Shown here piece by piece: positions 7,227-16,433 of a stretch of 64,000 nt of DNA. The DNA is from Gemmata massiliana. Its GTDB lineage: Bacteria > Planctomycetota > Planctomycetia > Gemmatales > Gemmataceae. The translations under genes were made by a program, and so were the position numbers. Position 1 is the first letter of the stretch. Each line of letters starts with the position of its first letter. The notes below the pieces were generated by a model. That model was not told the origin of the DNA. It did no database searches and saw only the letters and a program-made list of their open reading frames with translations. Location of the stretch: the NCBI RefSeq assembly GCF_901538265.1, contig NZ_LR593886.1:4609738-4673737 (forward strand), given 5' to 3'.

Positions 7227-10193
7227 CTACGGAGCGGCCAGCACGGTGTCGAGGTACGTCGTGACTTTGTCGGCCCAGGCGCGCCCGTGAGCGCGGAGGC
7301 CCTTGGGACTGAAGTGAACTCCCTTTCCGTCCTGGTCCCGGTTGTCGCCGGTGAGGGCGTCGGTATCCGGGCCTTCCAGTGCGATCCCGGTGTCCCATAA
7401 GCGCTTCTGGCCGGCTCGAACTCCTTCCGCTTTGGGGCGGTTGGGACCGAGGTACGAGACCTGTGCGACGAACCACGGAACCGGGCGCTCGATGGCCTTG
7501 CGCGAACCGTCGATGACCGCCGTCAGGGAGGTCGCGTACTGGTCCGCGGTGAGTGCGGAATCGGATTCGCCCTGGTGCCAAAGGACGGCGCGGAAGCCGT
7601 CTGACCCGAGCTGCTTCATCCGTTTGGTGGTCCAGTTGAATAACTCGCTTCCCGGGCGCCACTCGGCCGTTGATGACGGCCCGTGACCGGTCACCGCGAG
7701 TCCGATCGGAACCTTGTAGCGCTCGGCCAGTGCGTCCCCGAACGCCGGCCAAAAACTCCCGCTGACGCTGCGATCGTGTGTGCCGGGTTGCGGATCGTTC
7801 GCGAGTTGCCACTTGGTGCCGTCGAACGAAGACACGAGGTCCGATTTCAGGCGGGTTGGTTCGGCTCCGTAGTTGGTCGAATTCGACTGCCCCGCACCGA
7901 CGAATACTTCGCCGACGCCGACTTTGGGAACGGCTTCTTCTGCCAGTACTTGGTTGTTAGAAAGCGCCCGAACGGTCACCTTGTACCACCCGCCCGCGGG
8001 GGCCGAAACGCGCGCGTCGAATGTGCGTTCCTGAGCGTTCATCGGAACCTGGCGCCACTCCGTGGACAGCACGCCTTCGAGCGGTTGCCCTTCGAGTTTG
8101 ACCTCGACGCGGTCGGCTCCAACCGGCGCCCGACCGGTCACGCCCACCCAGCCATTGGTTCGAGACGTCCGCTGAAACACCTGCCAATCGAGCGGGGCCG
8201 TCAACCCCATCGGTCCGCGGCTCGGTTCCAGGCTGGCCGTAGGGTTCGTAGCCACTTTTGCGACCTGGGCAGCTTCGGCCGCCGTGGTTTCGCCGGGTTC
8301 CAGCGTCACGGTGCGGATCGCGCCGGCCGGGAGAGAGAGCTGCCACACCTGGCAGGTATCGTCCAGGTCCGTCCAGGCACCGCGGAGCAGGGTTCCGCCC
8401 GTCACCTTGAGTTTGGCGCGACCAGCAAACCACATCGTGTTCGGCCAGTCCCGTTTGACGAGCGGTCCGGCCCACTCGCCGGCGTCGTTGGACACCGCTT
8501 GGATCGCTTTCCCGTTGAAGATGATGAAGAACATCCCGTCGCCGGCTTGCTTGTTGGTGACGGTCAAGGCCATGCGGTCCGCGAAGAACTCGTATCGCAC
8601 GGAGGCCGCTGGGCTCTCGCCGAGGAACACCGTTGGCGATTGCTGGGTGAACGTCGGGAACTGGAGCGCTGCGTTCCGGCTGCCGTCGTAGTAGTAGGCA
8701 CCGCGGTAGACCGTCAGGTTCCGGACGAACTCCTGTCCGCGAACCTGCAGGGTCTTGATCCCGGCCGCGTCCAGTTCCACCTCGTACTGGCCCACCGCAA
8801 CGCGGTGACTCGAAGTTGGCTCGGCTTGTGGTGCCGGAGCGGGAGCGGGGGTCGGTGCAGGTACGGAGGCAGCGGGAGCTTGAGGTTTGTTCGCTTTCGC
8901 GTTACCCGCTCCGGTTACGGGCGATTCACCGCGACCGCCCGCGAATGCGGCAACCAGTCCGGCGATCAGCAGAACGCCGACGGTGGCCGCCACTGCCAGT
9001 TTCCCTTTGCGACCGAGTGGTCGAGCCCCGCTGCGTTCCGGTGCTAGTCCGATCTGCGGGCGCTTGCTGGCCATGCTCGTCGTGCTGCTCGCCCCTGTAA
9101 CAATCGCCGTCACTGCTTCCATCGCACTTTCGCGGCCATCAGGCCCGGTGCTCGACAGCCCGGCGACCAGTTTGCCGGTGGGGTTCAGCCACGGTGTGAG
9201 TGCGGCAATCAGGTGTGCCGGGGTCTGGTACCGGTCTTCCGGGCGCTTCGCCAGTGTCTTGGCCACGACCTCGGCGAGTCCCGGCGGGAACGTTTTGTCG
9301 ATCCCGCTCAGGCTCGGAGCCGGTTTAACTTGGTGTTGCAGCAGTTTCTGAGCGGTGGTGCCGGTGAATGGGGGCTTCCCGGTGAGGAGCGCGAAGAACG
9401 TCGCCCCCAAACTGTAGATGTCGGCCCGGATATCGACCGCGGCGCTCATCGCCTGTTCGGGAGCGATGAAATCGGCGGTACCGACCACCGCGCCGGAGTC
9501 CAGCATCTCGGTCACCTTGTCGGCGTCCGCCGACGACCGGGCCAGACCCATGTCCAGAATCTTCACCGTCCCGTCCCGGGTGAGCATGAGGTTGTCGGGC
9601 TTGATGTCCCGGTGAACGAACCCCTTCTCGTAAGCGTGTTGCAGCCCGGCCGCGGCCTGTGCGACGTACTCCATCGCGCGGCTGCACGAGAGCGCGCCAC
9701 TAGTTCGGACGATTTGCTCCAGCGTTTGCCCGTCCACGTACTCCATCGCGAGGTAGTACACGTCCCCCTGCTGGCCGACGTCGAAGATCCGGACGATGTT
9801 CGGGTGGTCCAGTGCGGCCGCGGCCCGGGCTTCGCGCTGGAACCGCTCGACCGCGACCCGGCGGTTGGCGTCGCTCGCGCTCAGCACCTTGATGGCTGCC
9901 GGGCGGTTGAGGGTTTCGTGTTCGCCCAGGTACACGGCCCCCATGCCGCCGCGCCCGAGCGGGGAGCGGATCACGTAGGGGCCGAAGCGGAACCCCCGGA
10001 ACTTGCCGGCCAGGAGCAATTTCGCCTGGAATTGAGTGAGAAGTCCGTTCTTGACCAGCATCACCGCGGCCCGGTTCGGGTCGTCGGGCAGGTCGTCCAA
10101 CTCCCTCAGCGCGGCTTCGAGTTTTCCCGGGGCATGAATTCCACTCTTGTGGACGAGGTCCAAAAATTCAGCGGCGGTCGAGTGCGCAGACAT
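7227..10193 (-). CDS. Membrane Ser/Thr protein kinase fused to SASA-type (SGNH) esterase domain
   Basis: About 988 residues. After a ~70-residue helical N-terminus comes a PknB-type kinase: glycine loop GRGGMGAVY near 77, AIKVL lysine near 98, HRDIKPDN near 192 and GTADFIAPEQ. One transmembrane helix lies at about 396-418, then a Pro/Ala linker. The outer part holds a beta-rich region and, from about 760, a SASA/DUF303 carbohydrate-esterase domain with GAGQSN (Ser block), WHQGESD near 871 and a late HFSP histidine. So the intracellular kinase and the external hydrolase-like domain share one polypeptide. A GTG at 10211 is an alternative start. The closest related layout is the kinase-sensor proteins common in Gemmata-like genomes. 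Confidence 0.9.
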   Translation of the reverse strand: MSAHSTAAEFLDLVHKSGIHAPGKLEAALRELDDLPDDPNRAAVMLVKNGLLTQFQAKLLLAGKFRGFRFGPYVIRSPLGRGGMGAVYLGEHETLNRPAAIKVLSASDANRRVAVERFQREARAAAALDHPNIVRIFDVGQQGDVYYLAMEYVDGQTLEQIVRTSGALSCSRAMEYVAQAAAGLQHAYEKGFVHRDIKPDNLMLTRDGTVKILDMGLARSSADADKVTEMLDSGAVVGTADFIAPEQAMSAAVDIRADIYSLGATFFALLTGKPPFTGTTAQKLLQHQVKPAPSLSGIDKTFPPGLAEVVAKTLAKRPEDRYQTPAHLIAALTPWLNPTGKLVAGLSSTGPDGRESAMEAVTAIVTGASSTTSMASKRPQIGLAPERSGARPLGRKGKLAVAATVGVLLIAGLVAAFAGGRGESPVTGAGNAKANKPQAPAASVPAPTPAPAPAPQAEPTSSHRVAVGQYEVELDAAGIKTLQVRGQEFVRNLTVYRGAYYYDGSRNAALQFPTFTQQSPTVFLGESPAASVRYEFFADRMALTVTNKQAGDGMFFIIFNGKAIQAVSNDAGEWAGPLVKRDWPNTMWFAGRAKLKVTGGTLLRGAWTDLDDTCQVWQLSLPAGAIRTVTLEPGETTAAEAAQVAKVATNPTASLEPSRGPMGLTAPLDWQVFQRTSRTNGWVGVTGRAPVGADRVEVKLEGQPLEGVLSTEWRQVPMNAQERTFDARVSAPAGGWYKVTVRALSNNQVLAEEAVPKVGVGEVFVGAGQSNSTNYGAEPTRLKSDLVSSFDGTKWQLANDPQPGTHDRSVSGSFWPAFGDALAERYKVPIGLAVTGHGPSSTAEWRPGSELFNWTTKRMKQLGSDGFRAVLWHQGESDSALTADQYATSLTAVIDGSRKAIERPVPWFVAQVSYLGPNRPKAEGVRAGQKRLWDTGIALEGPDTDALTGDNRDQDGKGVHFSPKGLRAHGRAWADKVTTYLDTVLAAP

Positions 10194-10574
10194 GGTGCGT
10201 CCGCTTGCCACGGCGGCCTCGGTGTCGGAATATTCGGTGACTCTTCGTGAGAGACAGCATGTCTGTAGAACTACTTCTCGTGAAAAGGTGTGAAAGACCG
10301 GGATAAACCGACAGTGGGCAACAGGTGCAGACAGATTTTCTGACAGTTAGTCGATGGGAACTCAGGCGGGAAATGAAGACATCATCGAGAGAATAAGGAT
10401 TGTGATGGAATCGTCAAAATAGTCCGGTCGTCTCACCAATGAAGTCGGGGTCCTCGTGCGGGGCGAGCCTCTGCGAATTGTGTGGTCTGTTGTATCAAAA
10501 TGCCCGGTTCGTGCCCCCCGTTCGTTCGGACCCGCCATTCTGCTAAATTAACGGCTCCCCCAGAGGCCCGGCGA
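10194..10574. other. Divergent intergenic region
   Basis: About 380 nt between the kinase gene (minus) and the Ski2-like helicase gene (plus), presumably with both promoters. The middle (10250-10430) is purine-rich and lower in GC. No gene, hairpin or repeat seen. In-frame GTG and ATG codons at 10482 and 10500 could extend the helicase but lack coding bias. Confidence 0.45.
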
Positions 10575-13109
10575 ATGAGCGCGTCCGACACTCGGTCCGA
10601 TCTCGCGACAAAGTACATCGACCAGCTCCCCTATCCGCCGTACCCGGTGCAGGAGGAGGCGCTGCTCGCGTGGTTCACGGCGGAGCAGGGGGTAATGGTC
10701 TGCGCGCCGACCGGGACCGGTAAAACGCTCATCGCGCACGCGGCGCTGTTCGAGGCACTTCACACGAACACGGTCGCGTACTACACCACGCCGCTCATCG
10801 CGCTCACCGAGCAGAAGTTCGCCGAGGTTCAGGCTGCCGCGGTACGCTGGGGCTTCAAGGCCGAGGACGTGGGGCTGGTGACGGGGAACCGCCGCGTGAA
10901 CCCGAACGCGCGCGTGCTTATCGTCGTGGCCGAAATTCTGCTTAATCGATTGCTGCACGCGGAGGGGTTCGATTTCCAGCACACGTCCGCAGTGGTGATG
11001 GACGAGTTCCACAGTTTCGCGGACCCCGAACGTGGGATCGTGTGGGAACTGTCGCTCAACATGCTCCCGAAGCACATTCGGCTGCTGTTGCTCTCTGCCA
11101 CCGTCGGCAACGCGGTCGAATTCACGAACTGGCTCGACCGGTGCCACGGGCGGCAACTCGAACTCGTCGAGGGCCGCGAGCGGAAGATCCCGCTGACGTA
11201 CCGGTGGGTGCCGGACCAGTTCCTCAACGAACTGCTCGTGGACATCGCGAAGGGCGACGACGCCACGCGCAAAACACCCGCTCTGGTGTTCGCGTTCAAT
11301 CGCGACGAGTGCTGGAACGTGGCCGAGCAGTTGAAGGGGTTGGACCTGATGAACGCGGCGCAGAAGACCGCGCTCAACAAGGAGTGCGATAAGCTCGACT
11401 GGCCCAACGGCGTCGGGCCGAAGCTCAAGCAAATGCTCCGGCGCGGGGTCGGCGTTCACCACGCTGGGCTGCTGCCCAAGTACCGGCGCGTGGTGGAGGA
11501 ACTCTTCGAGAAGAAGCTGCTCAGCGTTGCGCTGTGTACTGAAACGCTCGCGGCCGGCATTAATTTGCCCGCGCGCTCGGTGGTGCTCACGTCACTCGTG
11601 AAGGGACCATTCGGCAAAGAGAAGCTCATCGACCCGAGTACCGCGCACCAGATCTTCGGCCGCGCCGGGAGGCCGCAGTACGACACAGAGGGGTACGTCT
11701 TCGCCTACCCGGAAGAGGACGATGTGCGCATCCTCCGCTGGAAGCAGCAGTACGACCAGATCCCCGAGAACACGAAGAACCCGGGCCTGCTCAAAGCGAA
11801 GAAGGCGCTGCTCAAAAAGAAGCCGACGCGGAACTCGCAAAAGAAATACTGGACCGAGGCGGACTTCGAGCGCCTGAAGAGTGCCCCGGCGGGCCGGCTC
11901 TACAGCAAGGGGCCGCTCCCGTGGCGGTTGCTCGCGTACCTGCTGAAAGTGTCCCCGGACGTCGAAAAGATCCGCAGTGTCGTTCGCAAGCGGTTGCTCG
12001 ATCAACCGCGCATCGAAGCGGGAATGAAGCAGCTCACGCGGATGTTGACCACGCTCCACGAGAACGGGTTCGTGAAACTCGACCCGGAACCGCCGTCAAA
12101 AGAGGAGCCAACCCCTTCGCCTCCCTCCCCTGAAGGGAAGGAGAAGAAAGAGCAACCTAACCCCCTAACCCCCTTCCCTAAGAAGGAAGGGGGAACAAAA
12201 CCCTCGGTGGTTTTAAGCCCCTCTCCCTTTGGGGGAGGGGTTGGGGAGGGGTTGTTTCACCCCCCCTTCCCTTCAGGGAGGGGGGACGGGGGGGTAGGTT
12301 CTTCGCCGCCTCCACCGCCGTACACGCCGTTAACAGCAACGCCCACGCCCGAACTCGACAAATTGCTCGTGTTCCGCGCGTGTCACCCGCTGTACGGGGC
12401 GTTCCTGATTGATCTGCTCGGAGTTGCGAATCGCGAAGAGCGCCTGCAACTGCTCGAAAGCGTTCTCGAACTTCCGCGCCCGTTGTTGAAGTTTGTCCGC
12501 GTGCCGTTCGATCTGTCGCCCGGTCCGCTGCAAACAGAGAAACTCGATCCGGAACTAATCGCGAAGGGGTTAATCGTCGCGAAGGCGCCCAAAGCCGAGG
12601 GTGAGGAGGAAGAGGAAGAAGAGTGGGTGCCGTGGGACGAGCGCCCGCCGGTACTGGCGGACAAGGCGCGGATGCTGTTCGACTCGAAGTACCCCGAAGT
12701 GGGCGACTTCATGACGCAGGGCGTGTGGGCCGCCGCCGAGGTATTGAACTACGGCAACTTCAACACCTACGTCACGACTAAAGACCTGACCAAACAAGAG
12801 GGGCTGATCTTCCGACACATGCTGCGACTCATCCTGTTAACGCAAGAGTTCGAGCAACTCACCCCACCGGGACTCACCCCGGAGGACTGGAAGAAGGAAC
12901 TGGCCGAGATCGCCGACAAGCTCACGGAGATTTGTCGCACGGTGGACCCGACCAGCACGGAAGAGGCCATCAAGCGCGCCCACGGCGCCGATGTGGTGGA
13001 GGGTGAGGAGCACGCGAAGGTCGTGACCGCGAAGGCCCCCGAACCGGCTCCGCCGACCGGTATGACCGTGGAGGAGGAAGAGGACTTCAGTGCGGGCCTC
13101 GCGGATTAA
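10575..13109 (+). CDS. Ski2-like superfamily 2 DEAD/DEAH helicase with repeat-derived insert
   Basis: About 844 residues. Motif I APTGTGKT near 45, motif II DEFH near 142, SAT near 174 and motif VI-region QIFGRAGRPQ near 360 define a Ski2/Hel308-like helicase. Residues about 525-577 are a low-complexity Pro/Gly/Lys insert encoded by a MITE-like palindromic repeat (12154-12300), between the helicase core and a C-terminal helical domain with an acidic EEEEEEEW stretch. The reading frame is unbroken through the repeat. The ATG at 10575 is chosen because the helicase N-terminus begins just after it; longer starts exist at 10482 and 10500. Substrate (RNA or DNA) is not clear. Confidence 0.88.
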   Translation: MSASDTRSDLATKYIDQLPYPPYPVQEEALLAWFTAEQGVMVCAPTGTGKTLIAHAALFEALHTNTVAYYTTPLIALTEQKFAEVQAAAVRWGFKAEDVGLVTGNRRVNPNARVLIVVAEILLNRLLHAEGFDFQHTSAVVMDEFHSFADPERGIVWELSLNMLPKHIRLLLLSATVGNAVEFTNWLDRCHGRQLELVEGRERKIPLTYRWVPDQFLNELLVDIAKGDDATRKTPALVFAFNRDECWNVAEQLKGLDLMNAAQKTALNKECDKLDWPNGVGPKLKQMLRRGVGVHHAGLLPKYRRVVEELFEKKLLSVALCTETLAAGINLPARSVVLTSLVKGPFGKEKLIDPSTAHQIFGRAGRPQYDTEGYVFAYPEEDDVRILRWKQQYDQIPENTKNPGLLKAKKALLKKKPTRNSQKKYWTEADFERLKSAPAGRLYSKGPLPWRLLAYLLKVSPDVEKIRSVVRKRLLDQPRIEAGMKQLTRMLTTLHENGFVKLDPEPPSKEEPTPSPPSPEGKEKKEQPNPLTPFPKKEGGTKPSVVLSPSPFGGGVGEGLFHPPFPSGRGDGGVGSSPPPPPYTPLTATPTPELDKLLVFRACHPLYGAFLIDLLGVANREERLQLLESVLELPRPLLKFVRVPFDLSPGPLQTEKLDPELIAKGLIVAKAPKAEGEEEEEEEWVPWDERPPVLADKARMLFDSKYPEVGDFMTQGVWAAAEVLNYGNFNTYVTTKDLTKQEGLIFRHMLRLILLTQEFEQLTPPGLTPEDWKKELAEIADKLTEICRTVDPTSTEEAIKRAHGADVVEGEEHAKVVTAKAPEPAPPTGMTVEEEEDFSAGLAD
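12154..12300. repeat. MITE-like palindromic element inside helicase gene
   Basis: The element begins AACCTAACCCCCTAACCCCC and ends with an inverted version of the same sequence (GGGGGGGTAGGTT), giving terminal inverted repeats of about 40 bp around a core TTTTAAGCCCCTCTCC. Length is 147 nt, exactly 49 codons, with no stop in the helicase frame. A second, partly degraded left end precedes it at 12110-12150. A related copy lies at 53817-53918. Confidence 0.8.
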
Positions 13110-13227
13110 ACGGGCGCCGGCGCGTTCAATCGGCAGGAATCCGATACGCCCGCGCCGGCCCGCTTTGATAGACTGCTGGCTGAAACTGAAGGCGATTACA
13201 GAAACCCGAACGCTGTTCGCGATTCCC

Positions 13228-14082
13228 ATGAAGAACACTGCCGTTCTGCTGATAACCTGCCCCGACCGCAAGGGGATCGTCGCCGCGGTCGCCGAGTTCC
13301 TCTACAAGTTCGACGCGAACATCCTCCACGCGGACCAGCACCAGGACGCGCAGGGGAAACTGTTCCTGATGCGCGTCGAGTGGGATCTCGCGGGGTTCGC
13401 GCTCGACCTCGCGGAGTTCTCCCGGCGCTTCTCCCCGCTCGCTGATCGCTTCGAGATGCGCTGGCGCCTGGAAGACTCGCGCCAGCCGTTGCGGGTCGCG
13501 CTGTTCGTCTCGAAGTACGACCACTGCTTGATGGATCTGCTCTACCGCCACAAGACGGGCGAACTGCCCTGCGACATTCCGCTCATCGTCGCGAACCACC
13601 CGGACGCGAAGAAGTGGAGCGACTTTTACGGCGTGCCATTTCACCTGATCCCGGTCCCGGCCGGCGCGAAAGACGAAGCCGAAAAGCAACAACTGGACCT
13701 GCTCGCCGCCGAGAAGATCGACCTCGTGGTGATGGCGCGGTACATGCAGGTGCTGTCGAAAAACTTCGTCTCGAAGTACCCGCACCGGGTGATTAACGTT
13801 CACCACTCGTTCCTGCCCGCGTTCGTGGGCGCGAAACCGTACCACCGCGCGTTCGAGCGTGGGGTCAAGCTGATCGGTGCGACGAGCCACTACGCGACAG
13901 AAGACCTGGACGAGGGGCCGATCATCGAACAGGACGTGGTGCGCATCTCGCACCGCGACGGGCTGGAAGACCTGCTGGAGAAGGGGCGCGACTTGGAGAA
14001 GATGGTCCTGTCGCGTGCGGTGCGGTGGCACATCGATCACCGCATCCTGATTTACGACCGCAAAACGGTCATTTTCGACTGA
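13228..14082 (+). CDS. purU: Formyltetrahydrofolate deformylase
   Basis: A 284-residue protein that hydrolyses 10-formyl-THF to THF and formate, balancing the one-carbon pool. Residues 1-80 form the N-terminal ACT domain (LLITCPDRKGIVAAVAEFLY). The C-terminal formyltransferase-fold domain carries NVHHSFLPAF near 190-198 and DLDEGPIIEQ with the catalytic Asp near 227; both are standard for PurU. Length matches the family (280-290). The ATG at 13228 is chosen because the ACT strand begins immediately after it; the ORF runs further upstream without coding character. No clear Shine-Dalgarno. Confidence 0.95.
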   Translation: MKNTAVLLITCPDRKGIVAAVAEFLYKFDANILHADQHQDAQGKLFLMRVEWDLAGFALDLAEFSRRFSPLADRFEMRWRLEDSRQPLRVALFVSKYDHCLMDLLYRHKTGELPCDIPLIVANHPDAKKWSDFYGVPFHLIPVPAGAKDEAEKQQLDLLAAEKIDLVVMARYMQVLSKNFVSKYPHRVINVHHSFLPAFVGAKPYHRAFERGVKLIGATSHYATEDLDEGPIIEQDVVRISHRDGLEDLLEKGRDLEKMVLSRAVRWHIDHRILIYDRKTVIFD

Positions 14083-14168
14083 GGCGTTGGGATATTATCG
14101 CGACAATATGGCTAAACCGCGAGCCGAACTCGTGACGCGGTCTGTCCCTTCGCGTATCATCGTCCGCC

Positions 14169-15671
14169 ATGCAGCACACACAACCGCAGTCTCTGCCGCG
14201 CGTGATCGGCCCGTGGATCGCGACCGCGATCATCGTCGGCACGGTCATCGGGTCCGGCGTGTTCGTGAAGGGCCGTAAGGTCGCGGACAACGTCCCCGAG
14301 TTCGGGCTCGCAATGGGGGTCTGGGTACTCGGTGGGCTGCTCGCCTTACTCGGTGCGCTTGCACTCGCGGAGATCGCGGTCCTGTTCCCGAAGGCCGGTG
14401 GGAACTACGTGTTCTTGCGCGAGGGTTACGGCCGAATGGCCGGGTTCCTGTGGGGGTGGGTCGAGTTCTGGATCATCCGCGCGGCATCGGCTGCGGCGCT
14501 CGCCACCATGTTCACCGAGTCGTTTCACGACGTGCTGCGCCAGACACTTTACCCGGGGCAGACGGTCGAAGTACTGTCATTCTGGCTGCGTCAGCTTCTG
14601 ACCGCGTCCGTCATCATGGGACTCGCGGTCGTGAACGCACGCGGGACGCTGCTCGGCGGGCGCGTTCAGTTCGCGATTACCGTGCTCAAAGTAACTTCGC
14701 TGCTGTTCATCATCGTATTGCCGTTCGCGGTGTACGCGATGGTCGCTGAACCGACGCACCCGCCCAAAGTTTCGCACCTTAGCCCCACATGGCCGTCGGA
14801 CCCGTTCGGTATCAACTGGAGCGGGTTCGGGGTCGCGCTGGTCGGCGTGCTGTGGGCGTACAACGGGTGGATGAATATCGCCCCGGTCGCGGGTGAGGTG
14901 AAGGAACCGCACCGGAACATCCCGATCGCGCTCGTGGCCGGGGTATTCATCCTGATCGCGCTCTACTGTGGGGCGAATTTCGCGTACCACCTCGTGTTGC
15001 CGCGCGACGAGATCATCGCGAAGAACGCGGCCGGCGAACTCTCGAAAACACCGCTCGCCACCGAATTTTGTGCGGTCCTGCTCGGACCGTTCGGGGTGCT
15101 GCTCGCGTCCGCGATCGTGATGACGTCTGTGCTCGGGGCGCTCAACGGGAACCTGCTCGTTGGTCCGCGTCTGCTCTACGCGATGGGCGAAGACCGGCTC
15201 GCGCCCGCGAAACTCGCCGCGATCCATCCGCGGTACAAGACGCCCGCGCTTGCGACGATTGTTGTGGCGAGTTGGTCCGCACTACTTGTGCTCTGTGTGG
15301 GAGCACTGACGCAGTACCGCGTTCCTGTGTTGCCGCTCGGATTTGCCGAACTGGACCTCAACGTCCCGCCCGGGAAATCGCCGTTCGACATCATGACGGA
15401 CTTCGTGATCTTCGGCTCCGTCACGTTCGAGACGCTGGCCGTCGCAACGATCTTCACGTTCCGCCGACGCATCCCGGTTACGGCCGAAAATCGACCGTAT
15501 CGCTGTTGGGGTTACCCGCTTGTTCCGGCGCTGTACGTCGCGATCATGGGGCTGGTGCTCCTCAACTTCTTTGTGAATCCGGAATCACGAACGGAAGCGA
15601 TGGTCGGTATGGGCTTTATCGCGAGTGGGGCCGTGGTGTACGGTTTGTTCTTTCGGGGTCCGAAACAGTGA
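14169..15671 (+). CDS. APC-family amino acid permease
   Basis: A 500-residue polytopic protein with about 12 hydrophobic helices. The first helix contains the APC signature IIVGTVIGSGVFVKG, followed by PKAGGNYVFLREGYG in helix 3 and NGWMNIAPVAGEVKEPHRN in the loop after helix 6, as in LAT/YfnA-type amino acid exchangers or symporters. The substrate cannot be read from the sequence. Its stop overlaps the GTG start of the next gene (PhyH-like), suggesting co-translation. Confidence 0.92.
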   Translation: MQHTQPQSLPRVIGPWIATAIIVGTVIGSGVFVKGRKVADNVPEFGLAMGVWVLGGLLALLGALALAEIAVLFPKAGGNYVFLREGYGRMAGFLWGWVEFWIIRAASAAALATMFTESFHDVLRQTLYPGQTVEVLSFWLRQLLTASVIMGLAVVNARGTLLGGRVQFAITVLKVTSLLFIIVLPFAVYAMVAEPTHPPKVSHLSPTWPSDPFGINWSGFGVALVGVLWAYNGWMNIAPVAGEVKEPHRNIPIALVAGVFILIALYCGANFAYHLVLPRDEIIAKNAAGELSKTPLATEFCAVLLGPFGVLLASAIVMTSVLGALNGNLLVGPRLLYAMGEDRLAPAKLAAIHPRYKTPALATIVVASWSALLVLCVGALTQYRVPVLPLGFAELDLNVPPGKSPFDIMTDFVIFGSVTFETLAVATIFTFRRRIPVTAENRPYRCWGYPLVPALYVAIMGLVLLNFFVNPESRTEAMVGMGFIASGAVVYGLFFRGPKQ

Positions 15672-16405
15672 CGTGGCGCGAGCAACTCGAACGCGACGGC
15701 TTCACGTTTCTTCGCAGTGTATTTGCTCCCGAAACTGTCGCTGTGGCGCTCGCGGAATGGGGAGCCATCACCCGCCAGCACGCGACCGATGATGCCGTTC
15801 TGACGGGCGAATCCGGGCCGGCTTACGGCGCCCGCAACCTGCTCGATTTGTGGCCGGGTGTAGTGGACCTGCTTCGCGTCGAACCGCTTCTCGGTGCGTT
15901 ACTCGATGTGCTCGGTGCGGATGCGGGCGTGGTGCGGGTGCTGTACTTCGACAAGCCGCCCGGTCACTCGTGGGCGCTACCGTGGCACAAGGACTACAGC
16001 ATCGCGGTACGCGCGAACGGCCCCACGACGCTGTTCACCAAGCCGACGACCAAAGCCGGTGTGCCGCACGTCATCGCGCCGCAAATTGTGCTCGACCGGA
16101 TGGTTACGGTTCGTATCCACCTCGACGATATGACACCCGAAAACGGACCGCTCCGGGTGATCCCCGGTTCGCACCGTTTCTACAGCCAAACCAACGACGA
16201 GCCACGCGATTCGGTGACACTCGAATGTCGTGCGGGGGACGTGTTGCTGATGCGCCCGCTCGTCACACACGCAAGCGGGCACAGTAAGGTCGACGCCGGC
16301 TTGCACCGGCGCGTCGTTCACCTCGAATGTGCCGCGGACGCTGTGCTGCCAGACGGGTACGAATGGAAATGGTACTCGCGGCTTTGCCCCTCGAAGCCCG
16401 AGTGA
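15668..16405 (+). CDS. Phytanoyl-CoA dioxygenase (PhyH) family protein
   Basis: About 245 residues from a GTG that overlaps the permease stop (GTGA). The Fe(II) facial triad is suggested by PWHKDYS near 105 (H-x-D) and a later THASGHS histidine; RVIPGSHRFY is the typical PhyH post-motif. These are 2-oxoglutarate-dependent oxygenases acting on lipids or small metabolites. The four-base overlap with an amino-acid permease hints that the substrate may be brought in by that permease, but this is inference. A much longer upstream frame from 15068 is an out-of-frame shadow of the permease. Confidence 0.88.
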   Translation: MTWREQLERDGFTFLRSVFAPETVAVALAEWGAITRQHATDDAVLTGESGPAYGARNLLDLWPGVVDLLRVEPLLGALLDVLGADAGVVRVLYFDKPPGHSWALPWHKDYSIAVRANGPTTLFTKPTTKAGVPHVIAPQIVLDRMVTVRIHLDDMTPENGPLRVIPGSHRFYSQTNDEPRDSVTLECRAGDVLLMRPLVTHASGHSKVDAGLHRRVVHLECAADAVLPDGYEWKWYSRLCPSKPE

Positions 16406-16433
16406 TCGAAGACGGCTTCGGGCTCTGGTGCGA

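Noticed and set aside
7683-9047. 454-codon plus-strand frame opposite the kinase-esterase gene
   Set aside because: Composition is Arg/Pro/Gly-rich shadow translation; the minus strand has full kinase and esterase motifs.
15068-15667. Upstream 5' extension of the PhyH frame
   Set aside because: It lies out of frame inside the permease gene and is Arg-rich; the GTGA overlap at 15668 gives a natural start.
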